A DNA stretch of 64,000 nt, taken from contig NW_027174136.1 of the NCBI RefSeq assembly GCF_000499845.2, positions 1 through 64,000 on the forward strand, read 5' to 3'. Made by a program: the position numbers and the translations under genes. Under the pieces are notes generated by a model, which saw only the letters and a program-made list of their open reading frames with translations, did no database searches and was not told the origin of the DNA. Positions 43,399-54,512 of this stretch are shown here, in pieces (positions within the stretch are counted from its first letter, which is position 1; each line of letters opens with the position of its first letter). The DNA is from Phaseolus vulgaris. Taxonomy: Eukaryota; Streptophyta; Magnoliopsida; Fabales; Fabaceae.

Positions 43399-44643
43399 TG
43401 TTCCGTCCGGTTGACCTGGGACGTCTTCGCGCGCAAACTTGCCCGTCAACTAGGGACACCTTCCCTCCGGATACCTGTGGATACCTGCAAAGAAGGACAA
43501 AAGGGCGCCCTAGCGGCCGTTTGCACTCCGACGCTCAAGTCAGCCAGCCAGAAACACCAAAACAGGGCACCTTCGTATCTGAGCACCGCTTATGGTACTC
43601 TGAAGGTGCTATAAAACTCTCTCCCTCTCTCTAGTGAATATTCTCCTTCTGGCAAAAGTATCCCCTAGTCCCTCGTGAGCAACCTCAAGGCTCGAGCAAG
43701 CAACTAGAGTGTTTTCTGATCAATTGCCAAAAGTCCGAACCTCTTTTCCAACATTCGAAGCGCTATTTAAGCTACCCCCGCATTCAAAGCACCTTAAAGC
43801 GCATTTATTATAAAACGCTCAGCGCATTTAAGATGTCCGAAACGCTCGGGAGCAGTTATAGTGCTTTAAATGCTCGAAACGGAAAATGTATTAAAACGTA
43901 TTAACTCACTTTAACTCACTTTAATTACCTGGCACCTGTCAAGCTGGCGTTACTATTCTGACTTGGCTACTGTACACGTGGAGGGTCTCTCAGCACCATT
44001 ACCCGGTCTGAGGGTGTTTCCTCGCCTGAGACCTCCTATCTGGGAGTGCAACTGCGCAAGGGGTGACCTTTTGGGTGCCAACTCATGCCCCCAAGTCTTT
44101 AGTCACTCACTGTGAGAGCGTATCTACCTTCCTCTCGCACCCTGCACCTAGCTGCCCCTAGGCATGACCCTTCTCTTGAGTCGTATCTATCCCAAAGGCG
44201 TCTCTGAGGCGGCAGGGGTACTTCACAAGTCAGGCTGCTCTGCACAGGCGCTATCTTTATGGCCTTTAAGCCACCTTCCTCTATGGCCTTTAAGCCACCT
44301 TTCTCTTTTCTTTATCACTGTCCCCTGGTTATCAGGGTTTGAGGCTTTCCCAGAGCCGCCCCCTCCACGGTCTTTCCTACCCATGGGTATCGGGGGGCAA
44401 CACCGTGGCTGCCTTAATCTTATGCCCTTTTCCTTTGGCGAAGCCTTTCTTAGCGGCGCCTTCTCTTGGCGACGCCCCTTCTCTTGGCGACGCCCCTTCT
44501 CTTGGCGACGCCCCTTCTCTTGGCGACGCCCCTTCTCTTGGCGACGCCCCTTCTCTTTGCGACGCCCCTTCTCTTGGCGACGCCTCACGTTGACTTTGAC
44601 TTTGACTTTGACTTTGTCAACGCCCGGGGCACGGGACGGTACA
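43399..44643 (-). mobile_element. 5' LTR of element G (1245 bp)
   Basis: Same ends as the 3' LTR. Seven GGCGACGCC units against nine; two 18-bp units account exactly for the 36-bp length difference. Confidence 0.95.
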
Positions 44644-44910
44644 CCTTTTATTTCATTTTGATCGGTTCATTTCAGTTCTATGTCAATTCTATTCGGTGCA
44701 ATTGCTTTTCCTCTCATTTTAATCTGTTCAATTTGACAATAATTGGAACTTCCATATGAGTTTGTGTTTTGGCACTAGTTTTGGTGAGTTCTTGTTCATA
44801 GAACCTTGATCCAATTCTATGATAAAGTGCCTATCTCATAACCAACTGAAGATGATTCCTAAGAATGTCAAGAATCATTCTAATTGTGCTAGTGGAATCA
44901 CATCACCTTC

Positions 44911-45186
44911 CTCCTACGTGGCTCCCGCAAATTCCTTCATGGAGCTCAGACATTATCCTCGTGCACTCATCTCCACTCACGCATGTCATGATCGGGTGCG
45001 TGAACCCGTGTTTGAACAGTGCTCCATCCACGATGGTGTACCTCATGGAATTTCTCTTTATCTTCTTGCCCTCTTCGCGCTCTGCCGGGAGGATCCCATC
45101 CGCGATGTAGCGCTTATAAGGCGTCATCCACGTGTCCCCTTCTTCTAGGACACACACCTGCATGGGGTCCTCTTCTTCTAGAGAGG
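44911..45186 (-). pseudogene. RNase H-integrase spacer and integrase N-terminus of element C
   Basis: Reads DTWMTPYKRYIADGILP, then GFTHPIM and ELHEGICGSHVG, the first His pair of the integrase zinc domain. It is bounded by the insertion points of H (left) and B (right); the protein carries on at 38327 and, upstream, at 55570. Confidence 0.85.
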
Positions 45187-45729
45187 CAGGGTGATGCGAA
45201 TCAAATAGATGTCATCAATAGAAGAAATGGACAAGGGCAGAAGCATTTATAGTTCTTCTTATTAGTCTTTGCAAAAGATGAGGCCCAAGCCCAAGAAGGC
45301 CAAACCCAAGAAAGCCCACTCCAATCAAAGAATCACTAGGAGCATGGCTAGATCTTTGGAAAGAGATTGCCAAATGAAATCTCTCTTTGTAATATCTCTT
45401 GTATTAAATTTTAAATAAGATAGGATAGCCTTAGGGAAGTGCCTGAAAAGGAAAATAAAAGAAACTATGCATGTAAAGGCACTTTTAGTCACTAGTTACT
45501 TAGAAATGGCTAGGAAGGTCACCTTTTGGCCTAGTTAGGTACCTTTTGTTCATAGAAGGAACTTGAAGGAGCCTTTCCTTCCTTCCTTACCTAAAGGGCC
45601 GGTCATCTCCCATGCTATAAAAGGAGAGCCTTGCCTCATTGTAAAAGAGATTTGAAAATTGGAAGTAATGAAACTCTAGTGAAGTTTAGAGAAAGTTGTG
45701 AGTGTTGACTCTTCTTCTCTCTTTAGTCT

Positions 45730-46710
45730 TGTACCGTCCTGGTAGTCGGAAGTGATGACGTGGCACCAAGCTACAGTATAGGAGTGTTGTGAGGGACACC
45801 TGGCATACAGAAGGGAAGAAGGCGGGAGGTCGTGTTGCCGCCAGTCGTGCATATCGGCGTTCTCTGATCTCTGGAAGGCCCAGAAACCGGCGGCCCTCGA
45901 GTCTGTGTTGAGATCGACGGTAGAGAAGCAAACCGCCGGTGGAAGCACATCGACGGTAGGGAAGCAAACCGCCGGTAGAAGCACCTCGACGGTAGAAGCA
46001 CCTCGACGGTAGAGAAGCACGCCGCCGGTAGAAGCACATCGACGGTAGAAGCACCTCGATGGTAGAGAAGCACACCGCTGGTAGAAGCACATCAACGGTA
46101 GAGAAGCAAACCGCCGGTGGAAGCACATCGCCAAAGATGAAGGTGGTGCAGATTATGAAGGCGGCCGGCGAGACCACAGGGAAGGTGTACAAAGGCACCC
46201 TAACTCGCCAATTCCAGTAGAGATCGCGCTCCCAAGTTAGTTATGCACTGGGCAGCACCATGCATAAGTAACTTAGCCAAAAGAGAGTCAGAAGCAGCGC
46301 CCAAGTCAAGGAGGCTCCAGATGATGGCACGTGTACGACTGGATGCGAGCCACGTGTCCAGCTGCGTAACTGCCAGGAGAGAGAAAGTGACCAGGTATAA
46401 AAGGGTTTCTCAACGAACTTCTGAGGTACGCACGTTCAGATTGTCTTCTTTACACTTGCGAGTTCTTGAGCATACTGTGAGAGAGAACATAGCACGGTTC
46501 CTTGAGAGTTCTCGAGTGTTTACTCTTGAAGTATTTGGTGGTTCGGTCACTGACTTGGGCGTTGGAGTGCGATCGGCCGCAGTGGCGCCGCTCTGTTCTT
46601 TTGCAGGTTCTTAAGGTGGATCGCGAGGAAGGACGGAGGTAGAAGCAGTGCACACGTCGATCCAAGTTTGACGAGGCAAGCTCTAGCGCTTTGGTCAACG
46701 GGCAGGATCA
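45730..46710 (+). mobile_element. Solo LTR S2 (981 bp), target duplication AGTCT
   Basis: TGTACCGTCC...CAGGATCA between AGTCT at 45725-45729 and 46711-46715; the empty site is seen at about 55058 in the 3' LTR. A diverged subfamily: no GGCGTCGCC minisatellite, but its own repeat (45910-46130) of TCGACGGTAGAGAAGCA and CCGCCGGTAGAAGCAC units. U5 block near 46558-46590 is kept. Confidence 0.95.
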
Positions 46711-47172
46711 AGTCTCATCTTGTGAGCTCTTGGGACTCTCAAGTGGCGGCACCACCACTCATCTTGGAAGCAACCACCCTCCAAGTGGCGTGAATATCAT
46801 CCCTTGATCAACAACCACATAAGTCTTTCTTTCCATCTCCTTTTTCTTCCGTTTTGTGTTCTTTGTTGGTTTCCCTATTCCTTGTTCGCTGCAATCTGTC
46901 CTTGGTGTGTTTCTATCTTTTTCTGCACGTTATTCCCCTTATAATCAGTGCAGATCTGTTGTACTCTTGTTGTTCTTGGTTCGTTTTGGTATCATTTTAC
47001 ATGCGAAATCTTGTTGTTTTCAAGTTCTTCTACATGGGTTTTGTTCTTTTGCTCATTTCATTTGGTAGATCCTTGTATGCCGCGTTAACTTGCTGTTCTT
47101 GGCACTGTTCTTGTGATTCCTGAACTGTTCTTGAGTAGTTATTGGGGTTTACTTGCTGTTTTAGAGTTACAG

Positions 47173-48537
47173 TACCGTCCCGTGCCCCGGGCGTTGACAA
47201 AGTCAAAGTCAAAGTCAACGTGAGGCGTCGCCAAGAGAAAAGGCGTCACTAAGAGAGAAGGCGTCGCCAAGAGAAGAGGTGTCGCCAAGAGAAGAGGCGT
47301 CGCCAAGAGAAGAGGCGTTGCCAAGAGAAGGCGTCACTAAGAGAGAAGGCGTCGCTAAGAGAGAAGGCGTCGCCAAGAGAAGAGGCGTCGCTAAGAGGTA
47401 AAGGCGTCGCCAAGAGAGAAGGGCGTCGCCAAGATAAGGTGCCGCCAAGAGAAGGCGTCGCCAGGATAAGGCGTCGCCAAGAAAGGGCGTCGCCAAGAAA
47501 GGCTTCGCCAAAGGAAAAAGGCATAAGACCAAGGCAGCCACGGTGTTGCCCCCCGATACCCATGGGTAGGAAAGACCATGGAGGGGGCGGCTCTGGGAAA
47601 GCCTCAAACCCTGATAACCAGGGGACAGTGATAAAGAAAGGAGAAAGGTGGCTTAAAGGCCATAGAGAAAGGTGGCTTAAAGGCCATAGAGATAGCGCCT
47701 GTGCAGAGCAACCTGACTTGTGAAGTACCCCTGCCGCCTCAGAGACGCCTTTGGGATAGATACGACTCGAGAGAAGGGTCACGCCTAGGGGCAGCCAGGG
47801 GCAGGGTGCGAGAGGAAGGTAGATACGCTCTCACAGTGAGTGACTAGAGACCTGGGGGCACGAGTTGGCACCCAAAAAGTCACGCCTTGCGCAGTTGCAC
47901 TCCCAGATAGGAGGTCTCAGGCGAGGAAACACCCTCAGACCGGGTAATGGTGCTGAGAGACCCTCCACGTGTATAGTAGCCAAGTCAGAATAGTAACGCC
48001 AGCTTGACAGGTGCCAGGTAATTAAAGTGAGTTAAAGTGAGTTAATACATTTTCCGTTTCGAGCATTTAAAGCACTATAACTGCTCCCGAGCGTTTCGGA
48101 CATCTTAAATGCGCTGAGCGTTTTATAATAAATGAGCTTTAAGGTGCTTTGAATGCGGGGGTAGCTTAAATAGCGTTTCGAATGTTGGAAAAGGGGTTCG
48201 AACTTTTGGCAATTGATCAGAAAACACTCTAGTTGCTTGCTCGAGCCTTAAGGTTGCTCACGAGGGACTAGGGAATACTTTTGCCAGAGGAAGAATATTC
48301 ACCAGAGAAAGTGAGAGAGTTTTATAGCATCTTCAGAGTACCATACGCGGTGCTCAGATACGAAGGTGCCCAATTTTGGTGTTTCTTGCTGGCTGACTTG
48401 AGCGTCGGAGTGCAAACGGCCGCTAGGGCGCCCTTTTGTCCTTCTTTGCAAGTATCCACAGGTATCCGGAGGGAAGGTGTCCCTAGCTGACGGGCAAGTT
48501 TGCGCGCGAAGACGTCCCAGGTCAACCGGACGGAACA
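47173..48537 (+). mobile_element. Solo LTR S3 (1365 bp), target duplication GTTAC
   Basis: AGTACCGTCCC...GGACGGAACA between GTTAC at 47168-47172 and 48538-48542; the empty site is near 55518. The first base is A where relatives have T, a terminal mutation that would disable the end. U3 minisatellite 47224-47515 is the longest here (about 16 units). U5 block about 48400-48432. Confidence 0.95.
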
Positions 48538-48586
48538 GTTACCCATTCATTCTATATCCATATCATGTTATTGGAATCACATCATT

Positions 48587-48600
48587 TGGTATCGTGAGTC
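48587..48600 (+). other. Primer-binding site of element B
   Basis: TGGTATCGTGAGTC three bases after the 5' LTR. It resembles the common initiator tRNA-Met site (TGGTATCAGAGC) with mismatches. Confidence 0.55.
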
Positions 48601-49826
48601 TTAGGTGTGTTCTTGTGTATGTTTGAGTTGTTTTGGCACTTTTAATTCAAGAACTTTACATTCTTGTCTTTACCTTTCTATTTAGGTTTATTTTTGAATA
48701 TTTCGTGTTGTTTTCTTGTTCTTATTACATTGTGTTTGTGTCATTTTGATTTTTGAATCCTTATTAGTTTTGTCAAAGTCATGTTTCTAAAAAAATGTTA
48801 TCAATTCTATGTAGTCCTTTTATTGATAATTTTAGTTGCTTGATTTTGTTTTTCTTAATTGAGTACAGTTTTTGTGTTTCTGTTTTTCATCCTTTGGTGT
48901 ATTTTCTTTTTAGTTTTGAGTTCATGCTTGTGTATTAGATCTATACAAGTTCTTAAACATCAAATCTATTGTGTCTTTTGATGTTTCTCAATTCTGTTTT
49001 TCATTCTAGTATAGGTTCCTCTGTTTTTCATAAAAACGTGTTGACTGTTTGGTTTATCAAAACTTCTATGCTTACTGGAAAATTCTTAAATTCTAGATTT
49101 AAGTAGTTTGAAGTGTTACAAAAGAATGAAAAAAAAAGTACATCAAAATTCCAAGTACAAAAAAAATGATAAATGAAATACGTACAGTGTGTAAAATTCT
49201 GACGCTGGAAAACGGTGATTAGGCAGTAATTTTTGGAAATTTATCACAATTAATTGGCTTACTATTTTTTAGTGATTCTAGTGCCAATTTTTAGATAGCA
49301 TCTTGAATTTCCAGTGGTTAAAATTTCACATTCCAGTTCGCTTTCTACAGTTACAGTTAAATATTTTAAGTCACGCACAATTTTAACAAAAAAATTCCAG
49401 TACCATTGTTTTTGTTTTCTTCATCTACTCTAGTGCTTTTCTTTAGGTTTCTTTTGTATGCCATCCTTTAATTGAGTGCCTTATTTTTCTTGTTTGTCTT
49501 TTCTTAACTATTCTTTGAGTTTGTCATATATCTTGTATTCCTTTTGTTATAGTCTTTCTTGTTTACACCTTTTCTTGCTTGTCTTTTATTGTTCTTTAAG
49601 TTTGGTGGTGGATGCTCTTGGATAAAGTGGGTGAGTGCTTTGACATATTTCACTTGAGAATCACCAAACCACAAGATTAACTTGGAAGATAATTGAATTC
49701 TTTTTGGAGTGAATTGAGTGCAAATTTTGTCACAAAACCGCAAGCATCTTTGCCATTTTTCACTTGTTTTACTAACTTTGTTTTCTCTTAATTGTTTGTT
49801 CATTTGTGTACTGTTTTGTTATTAAA
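48601..49826 (+). other. Long leader of element B, no gene seen
   Basis: About 1.2 kb of AT-rich untranslated sequence between primer site and gag start. Confidence 0.6.
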
Positions 49827-50234
49827 ATGGAGCATTATTCAAGTAGTGGTTCATCCGTGTCTAATTCTCCACCAAAAGCATACATTAAAGGTGAATTGAA
49901 GGATGCCAAAAAGACCATTGCACAAAAAGATGAAGCCATAAGACAATTAGAAGCAAGGTTGCAAAGGCTTGAAGAAAATCATGCAACGTCCAACAATTCT
50001 GCACATGGAAGGCGCCATTCACATAGAAGCCCTTCAAGAAGTGCTTCTAATCATCTTGGCCATGAAGAAGAATCGGATGGAGGACGGTACCACCAAACCC
50101 ATCAACACCACCGTCATCATCACAGAGAAAGAAGGCACCATGAAGAAAAGCTTTACTTACCCTATGTAAAATTACCTCCCTTTAGTGGTGAAGGAGATCC
50201 TAATGTGTACTTGGGGTGGGAAGCGAAATGTGAG

Positions 50235-51322
50235 TGTACCGTCCCGTCCCCGGGTGTTGACCAAAGGTCAAAGTCAACACATGGTGGGACCCCTTGAGGG
50301 ACCCAAGAAAGAAGTCAACAGATTGATCGCTTGAGGCATCGCCAGGTTAAGGCGTCGCCAATAGGAGGCGCCGCCTGGTTAAGGCATCGCCAAGCAAAGG
50401 CGTCGCCGGGTTAACGCGTCGCCAAGATAAAGCATCACAAGGAGGCCTCGGGCCTCGACAATTCAGAACAGTAACAAAGAGAAGAGAAAGGTGGCTTCCA
50501 GGCCATAGTTCTAGTACCAGTAGGGGGTAACCTAACTCCTGAAGTACCCACGCCACCGCTGAGAGATCCTGGGACATATACGACCCATGAGAGGGCCACG
50601 TCCAGGGGAGAACCACGTGCATGGTTCGAGAGAAAGGTAGATACACTCCCAAGGTGAGTGACTAGAAGCTGGGGCGCATGAGTTAGCACCCAGAAAGTCA
50701 CCCCTTGCGCCAAATGCACTTTGAGGAAAGAGGACTCACACGATGGAATAATCCTAAGTTGGGTTGCGGCGCTGTGAGGCCCTCTGCGTAGAATAACGAT
50801 CAAGTCAGAAGAACACGTGGCAATAAGCACTGGAATATCAATACTTTCCTAAAAGTTCGCTAAGGTACGCGTTAATTCAGTTAGGTTTCGAACGTTTCAA
50901 GGGATATTTTTATACACTTTCAATGCGCTTTAACGCGCTTTAAATGCAGGAGGTGTATAGAAAGGGGCTTTGGGACGTTTGAAAGGGGCCGAGTTTTGAC
51001 CTAATTCTCGCATTACACAGAGCACAAACTCTAGTTGTTTCACGGCGCACCCACTGTGCACACAAGACAATTGGGGCAACACAGTTTTAGACTCAGTTAT
51101 TTTTTACCACCTTCAGAGCATTCGTTTACGGTGTTCCGATACGGAGGTGCGTCACCTTTAATGTTTCTCGCTAGCTGACTTGATCGTCGAAGTGCAAACG
51201 GCCGCGAGGGCGCCTCTTTGTTCACTTCTTTTCAGGTACTCACAGACGGAGAAGAACGAAGGTGCCCTAGCTCGTGAGGACAACCAAGGCATAAAGACAA
51301 CCCAAGTCAACCGGCGGGAACA
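50235..51322 (+). mobile_element. Solo LTR S4 (1088 bp), target duplication GTGAG
   Basis: TGTACCGTCC...GGCGGGAACA between GTGAG at 50230-50234 and 51323-51327. Diverged copy: short, irregular GGCGTCGCC/GGCATCGCC repeat (50336-50435), no U3 GATACCC block, U5 block at about 51182-51213 kept. Confidence 0.95.
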
Positions 51323-51425
51323 GTGAGCAAATTTGTTATGTGTATAAGGTCAAAGAAGACCAAAGGGTACATCTAGCCACTATAGAATTTCTAGACTATG
51401 CTTTACAATGGTGGCATAAGACACT

Positions 51426-52643
51426 TGTACCGTCCCGTACCTCGAGCGTTGACAAAGTCAAGGTCAAGGTCAACGTCAGGGACAAGGTCAACGCGAGGCG
51501 TCGCCAAGAGAAGGCGTCGCCAAGAGAAGGTGTCGCCAAGAGAGAAGGCATTGCCAGGATAAGGCGTCGCCAAGGGAACGCGTCGCCAAGAGAGAAGGCG
51601 TCGCCAAGAGCGAGGTAGCCACGGTGTTGCTCCCCGATACCCATGGGTAGGAAAGACCATGGAGGGGGCGGCTCTGTGGAAAAGCCTCAAACCCTAATAA
51701 CCAGGGGACAGTGATAAAGAGAAGAGAGAGGTGGCTTAAAGGCCATAGAGAAAGGTGGCTTAAAGGCCATAGAGAAAGGTGGCTTAAAGGCCATAGAGAT
51801 GGCGCCTGTGTAGAGCAACCTGACTTGTGAAATACCCCTGCCGCCTCAGAGACGCCCTTGGGTTAGATACGACCCGGGAGAGGGGTCACGCCCAGGGCAG
51901 CCAGGTGCAGGGCGCGAGAGGAAGGTAGATACGCTCCCACAGTGAGTGACTAGAGGCTTGGGTGCATGAGGTGGCACCCAAAAAGTCACCCCTAGCGCAG
52001 TTGCACTCCCAGATAGGAGGTCTCAGGAGAGGAAACACCCTCAGACAGGGTAACGGTGCTGAGAGACCCTCCACGTCTACAGTAGCCAAGTCAGAATAGT
52101 AACGCCAGCATGACAGGTGCAAGGTAATTAAAGTGAGTTAATGAGTTTTAATTCGTTTTCTGTTTCGAGCATTTAAGGTACTATGATTGCTCCCGAACGT
52201 TTCGGACATCTTAAATGCGCTGAACGTTTTATAATTAAATGCGCTTTAAGGTGCTTTGAATGCGGGACAAGCTTAAATAGCGCCTTGGATGTTAGGAACG
52301 GGGTTGGAACTTTTGGCAAACTTTCCCTGAGAATACTCTGGTTGCTTGCTCGAAGTCGCGAGACTACAACCAAGGGATCGGAGAGAGATTGTTTGTCAGA
52401 AGGAACGCTATACACAATACACAGTTCTTTTTACCACCTTCAGAGTGCCATACGCGGTGCTCAGATACGGAGGTGCTCAGTTTTGGTGTTTCTTGCTGGC
52501 TGACTTGAGCGTCGGAGTGCAAACGGCCGCTAGGGCGCCCTTTGTCCTTCTTTGCAGGTATCCACAGGTTGCTGGATGGAAAGCGTCCCTAGCTGACGGG
52601 CAAGGTTGCGCACGAAGACGTCCCAAGTCAACCGGACGGAACA
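51426..52643 (+). mobile_element. Solo LTR S5 (1218 bp), target duplication ACACT
   Basis: TGTACCGTCC...GGACGGAACA between ACACT at 51421-51425 and 52644-52648. U3 minisatellite 51496-51610, U3 block 51632-51670, three copies of GGTGGCTTAAAGGCCATAGA at 51730-51800, U5 block about 52508-52540. Confidence 0.95.
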
Positions 52644-53833
52644 ACACTCATGGACATTGGACTTAGATGGAGGCCTCACGTGGACTCCTGGGTTGCTTTA
52701 AAAGAATGTATGCGCGATAGGTTCGTTCCACCACACTTTAGGAAAGACCTAATTTTGAAGCTCCAACGGCTTCAACAAGGCACACTAAGTGTGGATAGTT
52801 ATTTCAAGGAATTAGAGACGCTTATGCTTAAAATAAATTTAGATGAAAGTGAGGAAGCAAAATTTGCTAGATTTATAAGTGGTCTTCGAAGGGATATACA
52901 AGATGTTGTAGAACTACAAGAGTATTCATCTTTACAAACCTTAGTTCACCTTGCCATCAAGGTTGAAAATCAAATTGCAAGGAAAATGGCTTTCAAAAAT
53001 TCTACTCATGATGGTTACTACAACAACTCTTGGAAAAATAAAAACAAATCTTTTTCAAAGTTCCCTTCTAAAGATTCATCTTCTAAAGCTAAGGATTCTA
53101 GGCCTTCCACTTATAATCATAAATCACCAACCAAATCCTCAAGTAAAAAGTGTTTTAAATGTTTAGGATATGGTCACATAGCGGCTAATTGTCCTTCTAA
53201 AAGAAATATGATGATAAATGTTAATGGGGAAGTGGTGAGTGAACATGAATCCGCAAACTCTAGATCATCCACACCTTGTAGGTCGCCAAGTGAGTATGAG
53301 AGCGAAAGTCCACATGAAGGTGACTTGTTAGTAGTGAGACGTATGCTTGGTCAACTTTCAAAACCTTTTGATGAAACACAAAGAGAAAATATTTTTCATA
53401 CAAGGTGTCTCATTAATGACAAGTTATGTTATTTAATAGTGGATGGGGGTAGTTGTGCTAATGTGGCTAGCACAAGAGTGGTAGACAAACTAGGATTGCC
53501 TACTATCTCTCATGCAAAGCCCTATAAATTGCAATGGTTAAGTGAGGTTGGGGAAATAGTTGTAAATAAACAAGTCTTCATTAGATTTTCTATTGGTAAA
53601 TATAAGGATGAGGTCTTGTGTGATATTGTACCTATGGAAGCTACACATATTTTACTAGGTAGGCCATGGCAATTTGATCGAAAAGTTTTTCATGATGGCT
53701 TTACCAACAAACTTTCTTTTGGCTTCCATGGGCACAAGGTCATTTTAAAATCTCTCTCTCCAAAAGAAGTCCTTGAGGACCAACTTAAAATGAAGCAAAA
53801 AAGAGAGAATGAAAAAGATAAAAAAGAGTTCAA

Positions 53834-54114
53834 AAAAGAGTCTTCTAATGACTAGCCAAGAGGTCAACAAGGTAATAGTATCCCAAAAGCCTATCTTTTT
53901 AGCTATGCCTAGGACCCTTGAGTGTAAAACGGGTAAGGTTCATTCTATTTGCTTGGACAATTTGGTAAAGGAATTTCATGATGTGTTTCAAGATCCTCCT
54001 ATAGGCTTACCACCTCTAAGAGGGATTGAACACCAAATAGACTTCATGCCCGGGGTTTCTTTACCAAATCGCCCTGCATATAGGACCAATCCCAAAGAGG
54101 ACCAAATAAAAATA
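53834..54114 (+). pseudogene. Remnant of pol (start of RT region) of element B
   Basis: A frame overlapping the end of gag reads KEFHDVFQDPPIGLPPLRGI and PGVSLPNRPAYR, the usual lead-in to gypsy RT. It stops matching RT at NPKED. The following frame to 54636 looks like translated untranslated region. Confidence 0.75.
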
Positions 54115-54498
54115 AAAACTAAAAGAGAAAATGAAAAAGCAAATGAAGTACATGATAAACCGAGTCATAATACCTTCACAACTAATTCAATTTTGATTCG
54201 TGCTACGCCTACAAGGTATCCTTCTTCTTTGTCTTTTTCATTACCCAAGATTCCTACTTATACACCATATTGGATAAAGAAAGTTAAGGATGATTTTTTC
54301 TTACCGCCTATTTTTCCAAATAAATTCATTCCTAAACAATCTTTTCCTACATGGTCTTTTTATAGGACATCTTTTTCTGAACTCCCATCGTTTCCAAATG
54401 CTAAGTCAAGTTTGCCTATATCGTCTTGTATTCTCTTATCTAATTGCAAACTGACTTTGTTTTATGCAGGAGTACTGAATTCGTGGACGAATTCTCTC

Positions 54499-54510
54499 CA
54501 ACTTGGGGAG
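54499..54510 (+). other. Polypurine tract of element B
   Basis: CAACTTGGGGAG, two bases before the 3' LTR start TGATGCG. Confidence 0.65.
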
Positions 54511-54512
54511 TA

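Larger units (their letters stand above)
39133..44643 (-). mobile_element. Element G: complete non-autonomous Tat-family element, target duplication CCTTT
   Basis: Two LTRs, primer site, polypurine tract and exact CCTTT duplications (39128-39132 and 44644-44648). The interior (40414-43398, about 3 kb) has no gag, protease, RT, RNase H or integrase. It holds a 24-codon leader ORF, CGCC/GGCG-rich tandem repeats and the truncated opposite-strand ORF. The LTRs differ by about a dozen substitutions by eye plus two minisatellite units, so insertion was recent. It must have used enzymes of another element. Confidence 0.93.
38333..44905 (+). mobile_element. Solo LTR H (about 1057 bp without its insert), target duplication CCTTC
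   Basis: Starts TGATGAAAATCAAATA and ends GGAATCACATCA, like the LTRs of element B but clearly diverged from them. Flanks 38328-38332 and 44906-44910 are both CCTTC and sit inside the element C integrase. It is split by element G at 39133-44643. No internal region remains. Confidence 0.92.
45192..48584 (+). mobile_element. 5' LTR of element B, interrupted by S2 and S3
   Basis: Without the two insertions and one copy of each target duplication it is 1037 bp, against 1052 bp for the 3' LTR. The breakpoints were placed by alignment with the uninterrupted 3' LTR. Confidence 0.92.
49827..53855 (+). pseudogene. gag-protease frame of element B, split by S4 and S5
   Basis: Starts MEHYSSSGSS, with an N-terminal coiled coil (KKTIAQKDEAIRQLEARLQ) and a His/Arg-rich stretch. 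The capsid region spans the two insertions. Near 53150 lies a CX2CX4HX4C zinc knuckle (CFKCLGYGHIAANC) and near 53430 an aspartic protease signature (LIVDGGSCAN, with DGG for DSG/DTG). Leaving out S4 and S5 with one target duplication each gives 1713 bp, exactly 571 codons with stop, so the frame was open when they inserted. Clearly different from Tat gag; the clade is not assigned. Confidence 0.88.

Noticed and set aside
45686..46198. Overlapping minus-strand frames with repeated Cys/Tyr/Arg words
   Set aside because: Translation of the S2 minisatellite in several frames at once; no independent coding evidence.
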